A stretch of DNA of 64,000 nucleotides, taken from Chromobacterium subtsugae. Its GTDB lineage: Bacteria > Pseudomonadota > Gammaproteobacteria > Burkholderiales > Chromobacteriaceae. The stretch spans positions 248,001 through 312,000 of the forward strand of contig NZ_JYKA01000005.1 of the NCBI RefSeq assembly GCF_001676875.1. Direction: 5' to 3'. A program made the position numbers and the translations under genes. The notes below the pieces were generated by a model. That model did no database searches, had not been told where the DNA came from, and was given only the letters and a program-made list of their open reading frames with translations. Shown here piece by piece: positions 27,501-35,635 of this stretch (its first letter is position 1; the number at the start of each line of letters is the position of its first letter).

Positions 27501-30215
27501 ACCAGCTACGCGCCTGGGGAAACCGCCCGCTTCCAGGTGCGCATGCCCTTCCGCAAAGCCACCGCCTGGGTGGCGATAGAACGCGAAGGCATCCTGGAAA
27601 CCCGCGTGGTGGAACTGGAAGGCAAGAACCCGTCGATCGAACTGAAGATCGCGCCGGACTGGACGCCGAATGTCTATGTTTCGGTGCTGGCCGTGCGCGG
27701 CCGCATCCGCGACGTGCCCTGGTATTCCTTCTTCACCTGGGGCTGGAAGAGCCCGTCGGAATGGTGGGACGCCTACTGGAACGAAGGCGGCGACTACGCG
27801 CCGCCGACCGCGATGGTGGACCTGTCGCGCCCGGCGTTCAAATACGGCATCGCCGAAATCCAGGTCGGCGACGCCGCCAAGCGCCTGAGCGTGGAAGTGA
27901 CGCCGGCCAAAAAAACTTATGGCATCCGCGAAACCGCCGACGTCGCCATCAAGGTGAAGCTGCCCAACGGCAAGCCGGCGCCGGCCGGCACCGAAGTGGC
28001 TTTCGCCGCGGTGGACGAGGCGCTGCTGGAGCTGCAGCCCAATCACAGCTGGGAGCTGATGCAGGCGATGTACCAGCGGCACAGCTACGGCGTGGAAACC
28101 GCCACCGCCCAGCTGGAAGTCGTGGGCAAGCGCCACTACGGCCGCAAATCGCTGCCGCCGGGCGGCGGCGGCGGCAAGGCGCCGACCCGCGAGCTGCTGG
28201 ATACCCTGCTTACCTGGCAGCCCCGGGTGACGCTGGACGCCAACGGCAGCGCCCGCGTCAAGGTGCCGATCAACGACGCCCTCACCCGCTTCCGCTTGGT
28301 GGCGGTGGCCGATCTCGGCAATGACCAGTTCGGCACCGGCGAAGCCGGCTTCAATGTGACGCAAGACCTGCAGCTGACGTCCGGCATCCCGCCGCTGGCG
28401 CGCGAAGGCGACCAGTTCCAGGCCGGCGTCACCGTGCGCAACGGCGGCGACAAGACGCTGAACATCAAGGTGCAAGCCGGCGCGCCGGGCCTGCCGGCGC
28501 TGCCCGCGCGCCAGCTCGCGCTGCCGGTGGGCGAATCGCGGCTGGTGAGCTGGCCGGTGACCGTGCCCAGCGACATCAAGGAGCTGAAGTGGACGTTCAG
28601 CGCCCAGCAAGTGGACGGCAAGGCCGCCGACAAGCTGGCGATCAGCCAGCGGATCGACCCGGCGGTGCCGGTGACGGTGGAACAGGCCACGCTGCAACGG
28701 GTATCGCCTGAGCTGTCCATCCCGGTGGCGCTGCCGCCGGGCGCGCTGCCTGGCCGCGGCGGCATCCGCGTCAGCCTGCAGGCCAAGCTCGGCAACAGCC
28801 TGCCCGGCGTGCGCCGCTGGTTCGAGGACTACCCCTACGCCTGCCTGGAGCAGCGCAGCTCGATCGCGCTCGGCCTGTCCGACCGCAAGCGCTGGGATCA
28901 GCTGATGAGCGAGCTGCCGCTGTATCTGGACGGCAACGGCCTCGCCGCCTACTTCCCGCTGGGCGAAGGCGCGCCGGACCGCGGCAGCGACGTGCTGACC
29001 AGCTATCTGCTGGCCGTCGCCGGCGAAGCCGGCATGGAAATCCCGGAAAGTCCGCGCGGCAAGATGCTGGACGGCCTGTCCGCCTTCGTCGAGGGCCGCC
29101 TCAAACGCGATCTGCCTATCAACCGCCAGGACGCCGACGCGCGCCGCCTGGCCGCGATGGACGCGCTGTCGCGCTACGGCCGCTTCCGCCCGGCCATGCT
29201 GGACGTGCTGGACCTCAATCCGCAGAAGATGAGCACTTCGATGCTGGCGGACTGGCTGTCGCTGCTGAACCGCGCGGCCGACATCCCGCAACGCGCCGCC
29301 CGCATCAGCGAAGCGTCCAACCTGCTGCGCGCCCGCCTGACCTACCAGGGCACCCGGATGGGTTTCAGCACCGAGTCCGGCGACAACGCCTGGTGGCTGA
29401 TGGGCAACGGCGACGTCAACGCCGCCAAGCTGCTGCTGGCCGTCCGCAAGCTGCCCGACTGGCAGGCCGACATGCCGCGCCTGCTGACCGGCCTGCTCGC
29501 CCGCCAGCAACGCGGCCACTGGGACACCACCACCGCCAATATGTGGGGCTCGCTGGCGGTGGCGCAGTTCTCCCGGCAGTTTGAGAACGCGCCGGTGAGC
29601 GGCCAGACCCGCGCGCTGCTCGGCAAATCCAGCCTCAGCCTCGCCTGGCCGCAGGAAGGCGTCAAACAGCTGGGCCTGCTGCCGTGGCCGGCTGGCGGGG
29701 CCAGCCTGCAGCTCAAGCACGCCGGCTCCGGCGCGCCGTGGGCCACCATCCAGGCGGAAGCCGCCATCCCGCTGAAAACCGCGCGCTACGCCGGCTACAG
29801 CATCAAGAAGACGCTGACGCCGGTCAGCCAGAAGGTGGGCGGCCAGTACCAGCCCGGCGACGTGGTCAAGGTGACGCTGGAAATCCGCGCGCAGAACGAC
29901 ATGAGCTGGGTGGTGGTGGACGACCCGATCCCGGCCGGCGCGGCGATTCAGGGCAGCGGCCTGGGCCGCGACTCCGCCATCGACGCCAAGTCCGGCAACG
30001 GCGGCGACTACGCCGACTACATCGAGCGCCGCTTCGCCGGCTACCGCGCCTACTACAGCTACGTGCCACGCGGCGAGTTCAAGGTGGAATACACGATGCG
30101 TTTGAACAATCCCGGCGCCTTCAAGCTGCCACCCACCCGGGTGGAGGCGATGTACGCGCCGGAGGTGTTCGGCATGGCGCCGAACGGGGTGTTCCGGGTG
30201 ATGGACGGACAATGA
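24534..30215 (+). CDS. Alpha-2-macroglobulin-like protein with thioester motif
   Basis: A very large exported protein of 1893 residues. The signal peptide (LIAAWLLLPGLCAAAG) follows the ATG; an upstream ATG at 24477 would only lengthen its front. The thioester motif CLEQ is intact at about residues 1437-1440, in YPYACLEQRSS. MG/BRD-type domains precede it (RAGETVSMKHLLRV, then the bait-like segment around GGGGGKAPTRELL), and the C-terminal receptor-like domain ends it. Bacterial A2Ms trap foreign proteases in the periplasm. The usual partner gene pbpC is downstream, after one inserted gene. The signal lacks a proper lipobox (Leu precedes the Cys), unlike E. coli YfhM, so it may be soluble. 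Confidence 0.92.
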   Translation: MKTPLRPGLIAAWLLLPGLCAAAGVTTFSPQGEVKEVTQVRATFNSSMIALGNSAAPAPFAWSCGLKGKGHWVDDKTWTLDVRETPPANTDCRFTPKPGLKDLQGNAVASGQSYRFYTGQPIIAASWPSDGRIEEDQAFVLRFNASGVKPAALYCQSSSLPERIPVRTLAAADRAALLKHLKLEKQAANVLTVRCDQRLAPDSKLTLVHLRGASAPDKQQYQVRPAFAASMSCQRENAKGACIPFKPITLNFSSPVPAKLAQAIRLSGGGAERAPQAEQRNKGEPVDNVSFAPPFPPLATLTLALPKDFRDEVGRQPVNAGRFPLSIKLADYPPLAKFAAAPFGIIESGADAALPITLRSVEGDLNIKSVQLGGQALRLSRDADMMAWLAKVERYHESNLPAGKDKTVESRRVSLLNKNRDAVPLKLPAKPDGNGKWPFEVVGIPLPKPGLYVVEVSSRLLGKSLLAANKPMYVRTAALVTNLAVHLKKSGENAAVWVTTLDKGKPVPNARINIYDCKGNALWSGTTNAQGSALAKSALPAGDCSDEELSGLFVTARAKDAQGNEDVSFVRSSWNRGIESWRFPFPTQGGDGPAIIAHSILDRALFRAGETVSMKHLLRVQAGKGLAQLKPGQLPQQLRIVHDGSGDEVSLPLTWRKGRYAESSYALPKEAKLGEYTLYLERKGTRGPADQGKPSSPELDGYSLQSGSFRVEEFRLPAMTGRIATAKNAGIAPAQVPLNVSLSWGNGGPAKGWPVEVSAMLADGYQRLKAYDDFSFSPPQRSRENSEASLDGKVVLDKAAIQLDGNGNGKAIVDKLPKLDRRYDLVTEAAYRDPNGETQTLTRRIALWPSAVQVGISVDSWITAGRALQMKAVALDTAGKPLAGKDIKVTLREHRYLSSRKRLVGGFYAWDHNEETDDKGKVCSGTTDGRGLIYCELSLKDAGDMELIAEAKDEQGNVARSSQSVWVSQHDELWFDVDNNDRIDVLPEKTSYAPGETARFQVRMPFRKATAWVAIEREGILETRVVELEGKNPSIELKIAPDWTPNVYVSVLAVRGRIRDVPWYSFFTWGWKSPSEWWDAYWNEGGDYAPPTAMVDLSRPAFKYGIAEIQVGDAAKRLSVEVTPAKKTYGIRETADVAIKVKLPNGKPAPAGTEVAFAAVDEALLELQPNHSWELMQAMYQRHSYGVETATAQLEVVGKRHYGRKSLPPGGGGGKAPTRELLDTLLTWQPRVTLDANGSARVKVPINDALTRFRLVAVADLGNDQFGTGEAGFNVTQDLQLTSGIPPLAREGDQFQAGVTVRNGGDKTLNIKVQAGAPGLPALPARQLALPVGESRLVSWPVTVPSDIKELKWTFSAQQVDGKAADKLAISQRIDPAVPVTVEQATLQRVSPELSIPVALPPGALPGRGGIRVSLQAKLGNSLPGVRRWFEDYPYACLEQRSSIALGLSDRKRWDQLMSELPLYLDGNGLAAYFPLGEGAPDRGSDVLTSYLLAVAGEAGMEIPESPRGKMLDGLSAFVEGRLKRDLPINRQDADARRLAAMDALSRYGRFRPAMLDVLDLNPQKMSTSMLADWLSLLNRAADIPQRAARISEASNLLRARLTYQGTRMGFSTESGDNAWWLMGNGDVNAAKLLLAVRKLPDWQADMPRLLTGLLARQQRGHWDTTTANMWGSLAVAQFSRQFENAPVSGQTRALLGKSSLSLAWPQEGVKQLGLLPWPAGGASLQLKHAGSGAPWATIQAEAAIPLKTARYAGYSIKKTLTPVSQKVGGQYQPGDVVKVTLEIRAQNDMSWVVVDDPIPAGAAIQGSGLGRDSAIDAKSGNGGDYADYIERRFAGYRAYYSYVPRGEFKVEYTMRLNNPGAFKLPPTRVEAMYAPEVFGMAPNGVFRVMDGQ

Positions 30216-30225
30216 CGCGAACGGT

Positions 30226-30247
30226 CCCTCTTCGCAATCGAAGAGGG
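30226..30247 (+). terminator. Hairpin after the macroglobulin gene
   Basis: CCCTCTTCG and CGAAGAGGG form a perfect 9-bp stem with a CAAT loop, 10 bases past the stop, followed by GCCTGTTTCATT. The T-run is weak, so termination may be partial and leave some transcription of the following genes. Confidence 0.65.
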
Positions 30248-30357
30248 GCCTGTTTCATTATGACGCCGATCCGGTCGCTATGCCGCGCGGTTCGCGTGGT
30301 AGAAAATCAGAGGCGAGGCCCAAGCCCTCCACTCTGCAAACCACTACCGCATCCGAC

Positions 30358-31059
30358 ATGGCCATGGACATCGAACAGATCAAAACCCTGCTGGCCAAAC
30401 CCATCGCCAAACTGACCGCCGGCGGCTTTCGCCCCACTTATCAGGAAACGGAAAGTTGGCTGGGCAAGGTGTCACTATTTGCGCCTGGCGAAGCCATTCC
30501 GCTCGACGATGCGGGCAAGCCGATGCTGCCGCTAGCCCAGCTTTGCATTCCGGCTCTGCCTGTCATCTCGCCGCGGCTTGCCGATACCAGGCTTTTGACG
30601 GTATTCATTTCCGCCACGCTGCCAGAACCATTCGAAGCGATGGGGGCCAACTGGCTCGTCAGGGAATATGGGCATGGCGATTTGCTGATCCGCCAGGATT
30701 TCCTGCCTCAGGGCCCCAGCCTGAAAGCCTTTCCGCTGCAAGCGGAGCGCATCGACGAGGACTATCCGCTATGGGACAGCGGCGACATTCCCCTGGAGCT
30801 GGAGAGTGAGATCCTCCGCCAGGAAAGAGCCGGCAAGATCGCTGGCTATTACGATTTGACCTGCCACACCTATACACACAAAATTGGCGGTTATCCTTCT
30901 TATTACCAGTCGGGCGTGGGTCTTGGCGAAGGTTTTGAATTTGTTTTCCAGATTGCGTCCGACTCCAAAATCCATCTCAACATCATCGACAACGGCTGCC
31001 TGATGTTCTGGAAGCACAAAACCACTGGCCAATGGGCTCTCTACTACGATTTTTATTGA
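30358..31059 (+). CDS. DUF1963 (YwqG-like) protein
   Basis: A 233-residue soluble protein with no signal peptide. The middle and C-terminal parts fit DUF1963/YwqG: PLAQLCIPALPVISPRLAD, then the hallmark HKIGGYPSYYQSG and FVFQIASDSKIHLNI, ending in a WALYYDFY strand. The biochemical function of this family is not known. The start is uncertain: no clear Shine-Dalgarno precedes the ATG at 30358 or the one at 30364. It lies between the macroglobulin and pbpC genes, which are normally adjacent; codon use is a little less GC-biased than in its neighbours. Confidence 0.72.
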   Translation: MAMDIEQIKTLLAKPIAKLTAGGFRPTYQETESWLGKVSLFAPGEAIPLDDAGKPMLPLAQLCIPALPVISPRLADTRLLTVFISATLPEPFEAMGANWLVREYGHGDLLIRQDFLPQGPSLKAFPLQAERIDEDYPLWDSGDIPLELESEILRQERAGKIAGYYDLTCHTYTHKIGGYPSYYQSGVGLGEGFEFVFQIASDSKIHLNIIDNGCLMFWKHKTTGQWALYYDFY

Positions 31060-31096
31060 GGCACGCGCCTGACGCTCCGCCCCGCGAAACCACACC

Positions 31097-33310
31097 ATGC
31101 CGCTGAACGACTCATCCCATCACATTGCACCGGCCAGGAAGCTCGCGCCGGCCCCCTCGGCTCGCCGCCGGCCAAAGCTGTCGCTCGTCCTGCTCGCCCT
31201 CCTCTCCGCCCCCGTCTGCGCGCAGCCCACCTTCAAGGAAGTGAAAGCCGCCTGGCAGCCGTCCGACGTGACGCTGCTGGACCGCCACGGCCAGGTGCTG
31301 CAGCGGCTGAGGGTGGACAAACAGGCGCGGCGGCAGGATTGGGTTGGCCTGGCCGACACCTCGCCCGCCTTCCGCCAGGCGCTGGTGCTGTCCGAGGACA
31401 AACGCTTCTACCAGCACAGCGGAGTGGACTGGTCCGGCGCGGCCGCGGCGGCCTGGGCCAACTTGTGGAACACCCGCACCCGCGGCGCGTCCACGCTGAC
31501 CATGCAGCTGGCCGGCCTGCTGGACGATGATCTGAAAGCCGGCAAGGGCGGGCGCAGTCTATGGCAGAAGATGGGGCAGACCTGGTCCGCCGCCTGGCTG
31601 GAGCGGCACTGGAGCAAGGCGGAGATTCTGGAGGCCTATCTCAATCTGGTGGGGTTCCGCGGCGAATTGGTGGGGCTGTCCTCGTTGTCGTCCACATTAT
31701 TCGGCAAATTGCCGGCGGGGCTGAATCTGGAAGAGTCGGCGATCGCGGTGGCTTTGATCCGCGCGCCCAATGCCGCGCCGGACAAGGTGGCGGGCCGCGC
31801 CTGCCGCATTTTGCAGGACATGGGCCGCAAGCCCGACTGCGGCGTCGTCGCCGTCCACACCGCGCAGGCGCTGGCCAAAAGCCGCGCCGCCAACCCGCTG
31901 GCCGAACAGGACGCGCCGCACTTCGCGCAAAAGCTGCTGCAAAGGCAAAAGCTGGCGGCCGGCAGCCGGGTGGCCACCACGCTGGACCTGCCGTTGCAGC
32001 GCTATGCCAGCGCCGCGCTGCGCCGCCATCTGGCCGCGCTGTCGCAACGCAATGTCCAGGACGGCGCGCTGGTGGTGCTGGACAACCAGAGCGGCGACAT
32101 CCTGGCCTGGGTGGGTTCCAGCGGCCGCGGCCTGTCCAATGCCGCCCAGGTGGACGGCGTCACCTCGCTGCGCCAGGCCGGCTCCTCGCTCAAACCCTTT
32201 CTTTACCAGATGGCGCTGCAACAGCGCTACCTGACCGCCGCCTCGCTGCTGGACGACAGCCCGCTGGACCTGCAAACCGGCGCCGGACTCTATGCGCCGC
32301 AAAACTACTCGAAAGATTTCAAGGGCCTGGTGCCGGTACGCACCGCGCTGGCGTCGTCATTGAACATCCCGGCGGTGCGGACGATAGAAATGGTCACCCC
32401 CAACGCCTTCCGCGACCGGCTGGTCCAGCTGGGCTTCGCCAGCCTGACCGAAGACGGCGACTATTACGGCTACAGCCTGGCGCTGGGCGCGGCCGACATC
32501 CGCCTGCTGGATCTGGCCAACGCCTATCGCACGCTGGCCAACCAGGGCCTGGCCAGCCCGCCGCGCTGGACGCTGGCCGACGCCAAAGCGAAGCCGACTC
32601 GGCTGCTGGATGCGGCCAGCAGCTTCATCATCGCCGACATCCTGTCCGACCGCACCGCGCGCGCGCTCACCTTCGGGCTGGAAAGCGCGCTGTCCACCCG
32701 TTACTGGAGCGCGGTGAAGACCGGCACCAGCAAGGATATGCGCGACAACTGGGCGGTGGGCTTCTCGCGCCGCTACACGGTGGCGGCCTGGGTGGGCAAC
32801 GCCGGCGGCGAGCCGATGTGGGACGTGTCCGGCATGCATGGCGCGGCGCCGATGTGGCAGACGGTGCTGGATCGCGCCCAGCAATCGGCGCCGCCATCGC
32901 AGCCTCCGGCGCCGCCGCCCGGTCTGGCACGCCAGCGCGTGCGTTACCAGGGCGATGTGGCCGCGCCGCGCACCGAGTGGTTCCTGGCCGGCACCCAGCG
33001 CGCGCTGATCGTGCCGCAAAAGGGCTCCGCCGCCGACCTGACGCCGGGCATCGCCGCGCCGGTGGACGGCAGCATCTTCGCGCTCGACCCGGACATTCCG
33101 CCGGCCAACCAGCGCATGGTGCTGCGCGCGCGCGGCGTCGCCAAGCCGCAGTGGTGGCTGGATGGCAAGAAGCTGGGCAATGGCGCGGAGCTGGCCTGGT
33201 TTCCCTGGCCGGGCCGGCATCGGCTGGAGTTGCGCGCCGGCGACGGCAAGAGCGTGGAGAAGGTGAAGTTCGAGGTGCGCGGCGCCGCGGCGAAGCCTAA
33301 GCCGCGCTGA
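31097..33310 (+). CDS. pbpC: Penicillin-binding protein 1C
   Basis: A bifunctional peptidoglycan synthase of 737 residues, with an N-terminal signal-anchor (LVLLALLSAPVCA). The GT51 glycosyltransferase domain has its catalytic Glu at about residue 100 (LSEDKRFYQHSGVDW), and RGASTLTMQLAGLL follows. The transpeptidase domain has SxxK at Ser363 (AGSSLKPFLYQ), SLN (ASSLNIPAVR) and KTGTS. A C-terminal domain typical of PBP1C (BiPBP_C) begins near residue 640. It is the standard partner of periplasmic A2M proteins, thought to repair the cell wall when host proteases breach it. Confidence 0.95.
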   Translation: MPLNDSSHHIAPARKLAPAPSARRRPKLSLVLLALLSAPVCAQPTFKEVKAAWQPSDVTLLDRHGQVLQRLRVDKQARRQDWVGLADTSPAFRQALVLSEDKRFYQHSGVDWSGAAAAAWANLWNTRTRGASTLTMQLAGLLDDDLKAGKGGRSLWQKMGQTWSAAWLERHWSKAEILEAYLNLVGFRGELVGLSSLSSTLFGKLPAGLNLEESAIAVALIRAPNAAPDKVAGRACRILQDMGRKPDCGVVAVHTAQALAKSRAANPLAEQDAPHFAQKLLQRQKLAAGSRVATTLDLPLQRYASAALRRHLAALSQRNVQDGALVVLDNQSGDILAWVGSSGRGLSNAAQVDGVTSLRQAGSSLKPFLYQMALQQRYLTAASLLDDSPLDLQTGAGLYAPQNYSKDFKGLVPVRTALASSLNIPAVRTIEMVTPNAFRDRLVQLGFASLTEDGDYYGYSLALGAADIRLLDLANAYRTLANQGLASPPRWTLADAKAKPTRLLDAASSFIIADILSDRTARALTFGLESALSTRYWSAVKTGTSKDMRDNWAVGFSRRYTVAAWVGNAGGEPMWDVSGMHGAAPMWQTVLDRAQQSAPPSQPPAPPPGLARQRVRYQGDVAAPRTEWFLAGTQRALIVPQKGSAADLTPGIAAPVDGSIFALDPDIPPANQRMVLRARGVAKPQWWLDGKKLGNGAELAWFPWPGRHRLELRAGDGKSVEKVKFEVRGAAAKPKPR

Positions 33311-33328
33311 AGAGCCGCGCATGCCGCC

Positions 33329-34033
33329 CTATGCCGGTTTGCGCCGCGCGAGCGATTGCATCAGCTGATCCGCCCGTTGCGCCGCGCCGGCCTTCTGCTG
33401 ATCGGTCAGCGCCTGGTAGTCCTTGGTCTTCAGGAACCAGTCGGCGCTGAGCGCATCGCCTGAACGGCGCGCCACCTGGTTCCAGGCCGCGGCCTCCAGC
33501 GGCTGTTTTTCCAGCAGATAGCTCTCCGAAATCATCGCCGCCGCATGCATATTGCCCAGCGCGTAGGCCTGCTGCAGCGCCTCGCGCGCTTCGTCGCGGT
33601 AGCGGAAGCCAGCCTCGTAGCCGGGCTCGCCCGGATGGCCGTCCAGCTGGAACAGGTAGCGCTCGGCCAGATGCGTCAAGGCCTGCACGTTGCCTTGCTT
33701 CGCCAGCTCGCGCAGTTGCGCCAGCGACATCTGGTAATAGCGCGCCTCGATCTGGTAGCCAAGCTTGCGCAACTGCTGCTTGCGCTGGCGCTCGGCCGGC
33801 GTTTCCGGCGGCGGCGCCGCCTGGCCTTGGACAGCGGGATTGCCGCCCACCGCGAAGCTGAAGCCGTCAGCCGGCGCCGCGGCCGCCACCGCCCGTCCCG
33901 CCGCCGGGCCGGAAGTCGGTTGCGACGCATGCGTCGCCCCGGCCGCCGGCCCCTGCGCGCGGGGCCCCCATAGCCAGCCCGCCGCCACCGCCGTCCCAAC
34001 GGCGGCGACGAGCAACAAGGGTGCGCCCCTCAT
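33329..34033 (-). CDS. Exported Sel1-like hypothetical protein
   Basis: The protein has 234 residues. A hydrophobic N-terminal segment (LLLVAAVGTAVAAGWLW) is a signal peptide or anchor, followed by a low-complexity Ala/Pro/Gly linker to about residue 90. The C-terminal half is helical and Sel1/TPR-like (QGNVQALTHLAERYLFQ, EALQQAYALGNMHAAAMISE). Such repeats bind partner proteins. It begins one base after the stop of the metallopeptidase gene, so the two are surely co-transcribed and may act together outside the cytoplasm. Confidence 0.65.
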   Translation of the reverse strand: MRGAPLLLVAAVGTAVAAGWLWGPRAQGPAAGATHASQPTSGPAAGRAVAAAAPADGFSFAVGGNPAVQGQAAPPPETPAERQRKQQLRKLGYQIEARYYQMSLAQLRELAKQGNVQALTHLAERYLFQLDGHPGEPGYEAGFRYRDEAREALQQAYALGNMHAAAMISESYLLEKQPLEAAAWNQVARRSGDALSADWFLKTKDYQALTDQQKAGAAQRADQLMQSLARRKPA

Positions 34034-34034
34034 G

Positions 34035-34586
34035 TCAGATCCGGTTCAGGCAAGTGTTGAGGCCGTTGGCGTAGCCGTAGCGCGAGTAGTAGTCGCGTTG
34101 CGACGGCGTGCCGTGCTCGGCGTAGTCGGCCGCGTCGCGGGCGGAGGCCACCGCGTTTTCGATGAAGCTTGGGTAGCGCAGATTGGTCTCGGCGTACTTG
34201 GCGAAGGTGCCGCCCACGCAGTCCGCCTGCAGCTCTTGCATCGGCGGCTGGCGGTTGATGCCGCGGGTGAACTGGATGGTGTGGCCCCATTCGTGCGCCA
34301 GGATGAACTTGGCCACGTAGTTGCCGTAGCTGCTTTCCTGCTGCTGCAGGAAGCCGACGCCGACGCTGATGGTGTACGGACCGCAAGCCATCGCGCTGGC
34401 CTGGCCTTCGCCGCAGGCCGACTGGTCGACATACACCGTCGGGCGGGAGTACGAGCCGAGCTGGCCGCGGATCTCATTGGCGCTGGACTGGATGTAGGCG
34501 TTGCTGACCGGCATGGCCAGCGCGCCGGCCGCCTGTCCCGCGATCGCCACTGCCAGGGCTGCCGCGTTGAAGATTTTCCTTGTCAT
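34035..34586 (-). CDS. Exported zinc metallopeptidase (HEWGH, YpfJ-like)
   Basis: A secreted protein of 183 residues with a Sec signal (AALAVAIAGQAAGALA). The catalytic motif HEWGH sits in KFILAHEWGHTIQF. A downstream ELQADCVGGTFAKY segment supplies the third ligand (Glu) in the manner of the neutral zinc metallopeptidase family. It is shorter than YpfJ (about 290 residues) and lacks its N-terminal part. Four cysteines suggest disulphides. It heads a two-gene unit with a Sel1-like protein, after an AT-rich 210-bp region. The substrate is unknown. Confidence 0.82.
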   Translation of the reverse strand: MTRKIFNAAALAVAIAGQAAGALAMPVSNAYIQSSANEIRGQLGSYSRPTVYVDQSACGEGQASAMACGPYTISVGVGFLQQQESSYGNYVAKFILAHEWGHTIQFTRGINRQPPMQELQADCVGGTFAKYAETNLRYPSFIENAVASARDAADYAEHGTPSQRDYYSRYGYANGLNTCLNRI

Positions 34587-34755
34587 GATCTCTTTCTCCT
34601 TGGGTTGTTACATCAGGGAGATTTGTTTATGCGATATAAATAAATCATTTTGAAAGAATTATTTTGCCTAAAAATTCAATTCAATATGCTCGTTATATGT
34701 CAATGTATTATTTACATCAAGATCAGACAATCTCTGCAGATACTGAATAAAAAAA

Positions 34756-34774
34756 GGGCGGCCCATTGCCGCCC
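34756..34774 (-). terminator. Rho-independent terminator of the SDR gene
   Basis: GGGCGGC and GCCGCCC form a 7-bp stem with a 5-base loop, followed on the minus strand by TTTTTTTATTC. It lies 24 bases past the SDR stop codon. Confidence 0.85.
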
Positions 34775-34798
34775 CTTTTCCGTCAAGCCGATCCGGAC

Positions 34799-35521
34799 TC
34801 AGGCCGCCTGCCCGGTCGCCGCCAGCACGATCTCGCGGATGCATACCCGCTGCGGCTGGCCATAGGCGTAGGCGATGGCCTCGGCCACGTCCTGCGCCTC
34901 CAGCACGCCGCCAATGCCCTGCTTCCACTCCTGGTAGCCTGCCTTGATCGCCTCGTCGGTGGTGTGGCCCAAAAGCTCGGTCTCCACCGCGCCCGGGGCA
35001 ATGGTGATCACCCGCACGCCGCTGCCCGCCACCTCCTCGCGCAAATTCTCCGAAATGGCGTGCACGGCGAACTTGGTGCCGCAATAGGCCGCGTGGCTGG
35101 GAAAGGTTTTCCGCCCGGCGATCGAGCTGATGTTGATGATGCTGCCGCGGCCGCGCGCCTGCATGCCGGCCAGCACCGCGTGGATGCCGTTGAGCAGGCC
35201 CTTGACGTTGACGTCCAGCATCGCCTGCCATTCGTCCGGGTCCTGCCGCGCCAGCGCGCCCAGCAGCATCACGCCGGCGTTGTTGACGATGGCGTCGGCC
35301 GGACCGAAGCGGGCCTCCGCCTCGGCCACCGCCGCCAGCATCGCGGCGCGATCGGTCACGTCCACCTGCCGGCACAGGGTGTCCGGCAAATCCAGGGCCT
35401 GCAGGCGGTCGATGCGGCGCGCCAGCAACAGCAGCGGGTGGCCTTGCTGGGAAAACAGTTTGGCGGCGGCGGCGCCGATGCCGGAACTGGCGCCGGTGAT
35501 CACGATCAGGGCTTTAGTCAT
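34799..35521 (-). CDS. Short-chain dehydrogenase/reductase
   Basis: A 240-residue classical SDR. The cofactor-binding motif is VITGASSGIGAAAAKLF, NNAGV follows, and the catalytic Ser (NISSIAG) and Tyr-x-x-x-Lys (YCGTKFAVH) are present. The fingerprint resembles the YdfG-like clade acting on 3-hydroxy acids or similar alcohols; the substrate is not known. The start at 35521 has GGAGAG nine bases upstream; an in-frame ATG at 35536 has no such site. A LysR regulator is divergent and probably controls it. Confidence 0.9.
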   Translation of the reverse strand: MTKALIVITGASSGIGAAAAKLFSQQGHPLLLLARRIDRLQALDLPDTLCRQVDVTDRAAMLAAVAEAEARFGPADAIVNNAGVMLLGALARQDPDEWQAMLDVNVKGLLNGIHAVLAGMQARGRGSIINISSIAGRKTFPSHAAYCGTKFAVHAISENLREEVAGSGVRVITIAPGAVETELLGHTTDEAIKAGYQEWKQGIGGVLEAQDVAEAIAYAYGQPQRVCIREIVLAATGQAA

Positions 35522-35532
35522 AATTGGGCTCT

Positions 35533-35635
35533 CCATAGAAAAATACGATGTGTTTTTGATGGCTGGAGTATATTCATCGCAGTGCGGCTCTGAAAAATGA
35601 TAAAAATCTCTACCTGGCATCGAAATTTTCTATGG
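35533..35635. repeat. Distant inverted 10-mers between SDR and LysR genes
   Basis: CCATAGAAAA (35533-35542) and TTTTCTATGG (35626-35635) are perfect inverted copies, 83 bases apart. Each sits at the 5' edge of one divergent gene, and the second includes the LysR start codon. They could be two half-sites for one regulator acting on both genes, or chance. Confidence 0.3.

Noticed and set aside
26097-30212. Open frame of about 1370 codons opposite the macroglobulin gene
   Set aside because: Rich in His, Arg, Gln and Ala repeats with no signal or domain; it is a composition shadow of the plus-strand gene, which has a signal peptide and thioester motif.
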